A DNA stretch of 6,397 bases from an uncultured Anaerolineaceae bacterium (lineage in GTDB: Bacteria; Chloroflexota; Anaerolineae; Anaerolineales; Anaerolineaceae): positions 1-6,397 of the forward strand of contig CALDSL010000262.1 of NCBI GenBank assembly GCA_937920255.1, given 5' to 3'. Positions 6,279 through 6,397 of this stretch are shown in pieces (the stretch's first letter is position 1; each line of letters begins with the position of its first letter). The position numbers and the translations under genes are program-made. The notes below the pieces were generated by a model. The model was not told the origin of the DNA. It saw only the letters and a program-made list of their open reading frames with translations, and did no database searches.

Positions 6279-6397
6279 ATGGAATTTCGATTAAGCGCGC
6301 CATACCAGCCGACCGGCGATCAGCCGGAGGCGATTGAGCAACTGGTAAAGGGGGTCGAGCAGGGCATGCGCCACCAGGTGCTGCTCGGCGCGACCGG
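6279..6397 (+). CDS. uvrB: Excinuclease ABC subunit UvrB, N-terminal fragment (cut by window edge)
   Basis: The first 39 codons of UvrB are present, and the sequence stops within the Walker A motif (LLGATG). UvrB works with UvrA and UvrC in the cytoplasm: UvrA delivers it to damaged DNA, it verifies the lesion through its beta-hairpin, and UvrC then cuts on both sides. Diagnostic features are [15 protein letters not shown], the near-universal Q-motif region of UvrB, followed by LLGATG at the expected distance. The ATG at 6279 is supported by GAGGG at 6267-6271 seven bases upstream. The gene begins 16 bases after the lipoprotein stop with no evident promoter between, so it is probably transcribed from upstream. 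The gene appears truncated only because the window ends. It is the second nucleotide-excision-repair gene in the window, after mfd. Confidence 0.96.
   Translation, partial: MEFRLSAPYQPTGDQPEAIEQLVKGVEQGMRHQVLLGAT

Noticed and set aside
1..6397. CRISPR arrays, tRNA or rRNA genes, insertion sequences and long direct repeats
   Set aside because: None seen on reading. Nearly all sequence is occupied by intact, same-strand genes, leaving only short gaps of at most 88 bases.

Overview
The window is a GC-rich, gene-dense bacterial chromosome segment with every supportable gene on the + strand. The best guess at the source is Chloroflexota, probably an Anaerolineae-like lineage. That rests on the last complete gene, a lipoprotein with a Thr-Pro linker just after its lipid-anchor cysteine and a C-terminal module of a type I associate with that group, and on the overall composition. 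It is inference from protein style; no marker RNA is present.

Layout: (1) bases 1-42 are the last codons of an upstream gene, probably peptidyl-tRNA hydrolase (pth). (2) 48-3434 is a full-length mfd gene for the transcription-repair coupling factor, with all expected domains. (3) 3431-4126 is an OmpR-family response regulator whose ATG overlaps the mfd stop by four bases (ATGA). (4) 4171-5544 is its partner membrane histidine kinase; a perfect 7-bp hairpin lies in the 44-bp gap between the two. (5) 5545-5632 is an 88-bp AT-rich intergenic stretch holding a possible weak terminator, two imperfect dyads and an extended -10 promoter. (6) 5633-6262 encodes a small lipoprotein with no recognised function. 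(7) From 6279 to the window edge is the start of uvrB, cut inside its Walker A motif.

Functionally the window pairs two nucleotide-excision-repair genes. Mfd removes RNA polymerase stalled at lesions and recruits UvrA; UvrB verifies damage and loads UvrC. A two-component sensor/regulator and a surface lipoprotein lie between them. The gene spacing suggests two transcription units: pth-mfd with read-through into the two-component pair, and lipoprotein-uvrB. The most notable regulatory signal is a perfect extended -10 element (TGCTATAAT) in the last codons of mfd. It would place the transcription start on the A of the regulator's ATG, giving a leaderless mRNA independent of mfd.

Most of the content is conventional. 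I found no CRISPR array, tRNA or rRNA, mobile element or clearly new multi-gene system. The points worth a second look are the predicted leaderless start, the lipoprotein-uvrB pairing, the uncharacterised lipoprotein module and small regulatory structures in the two gaps.
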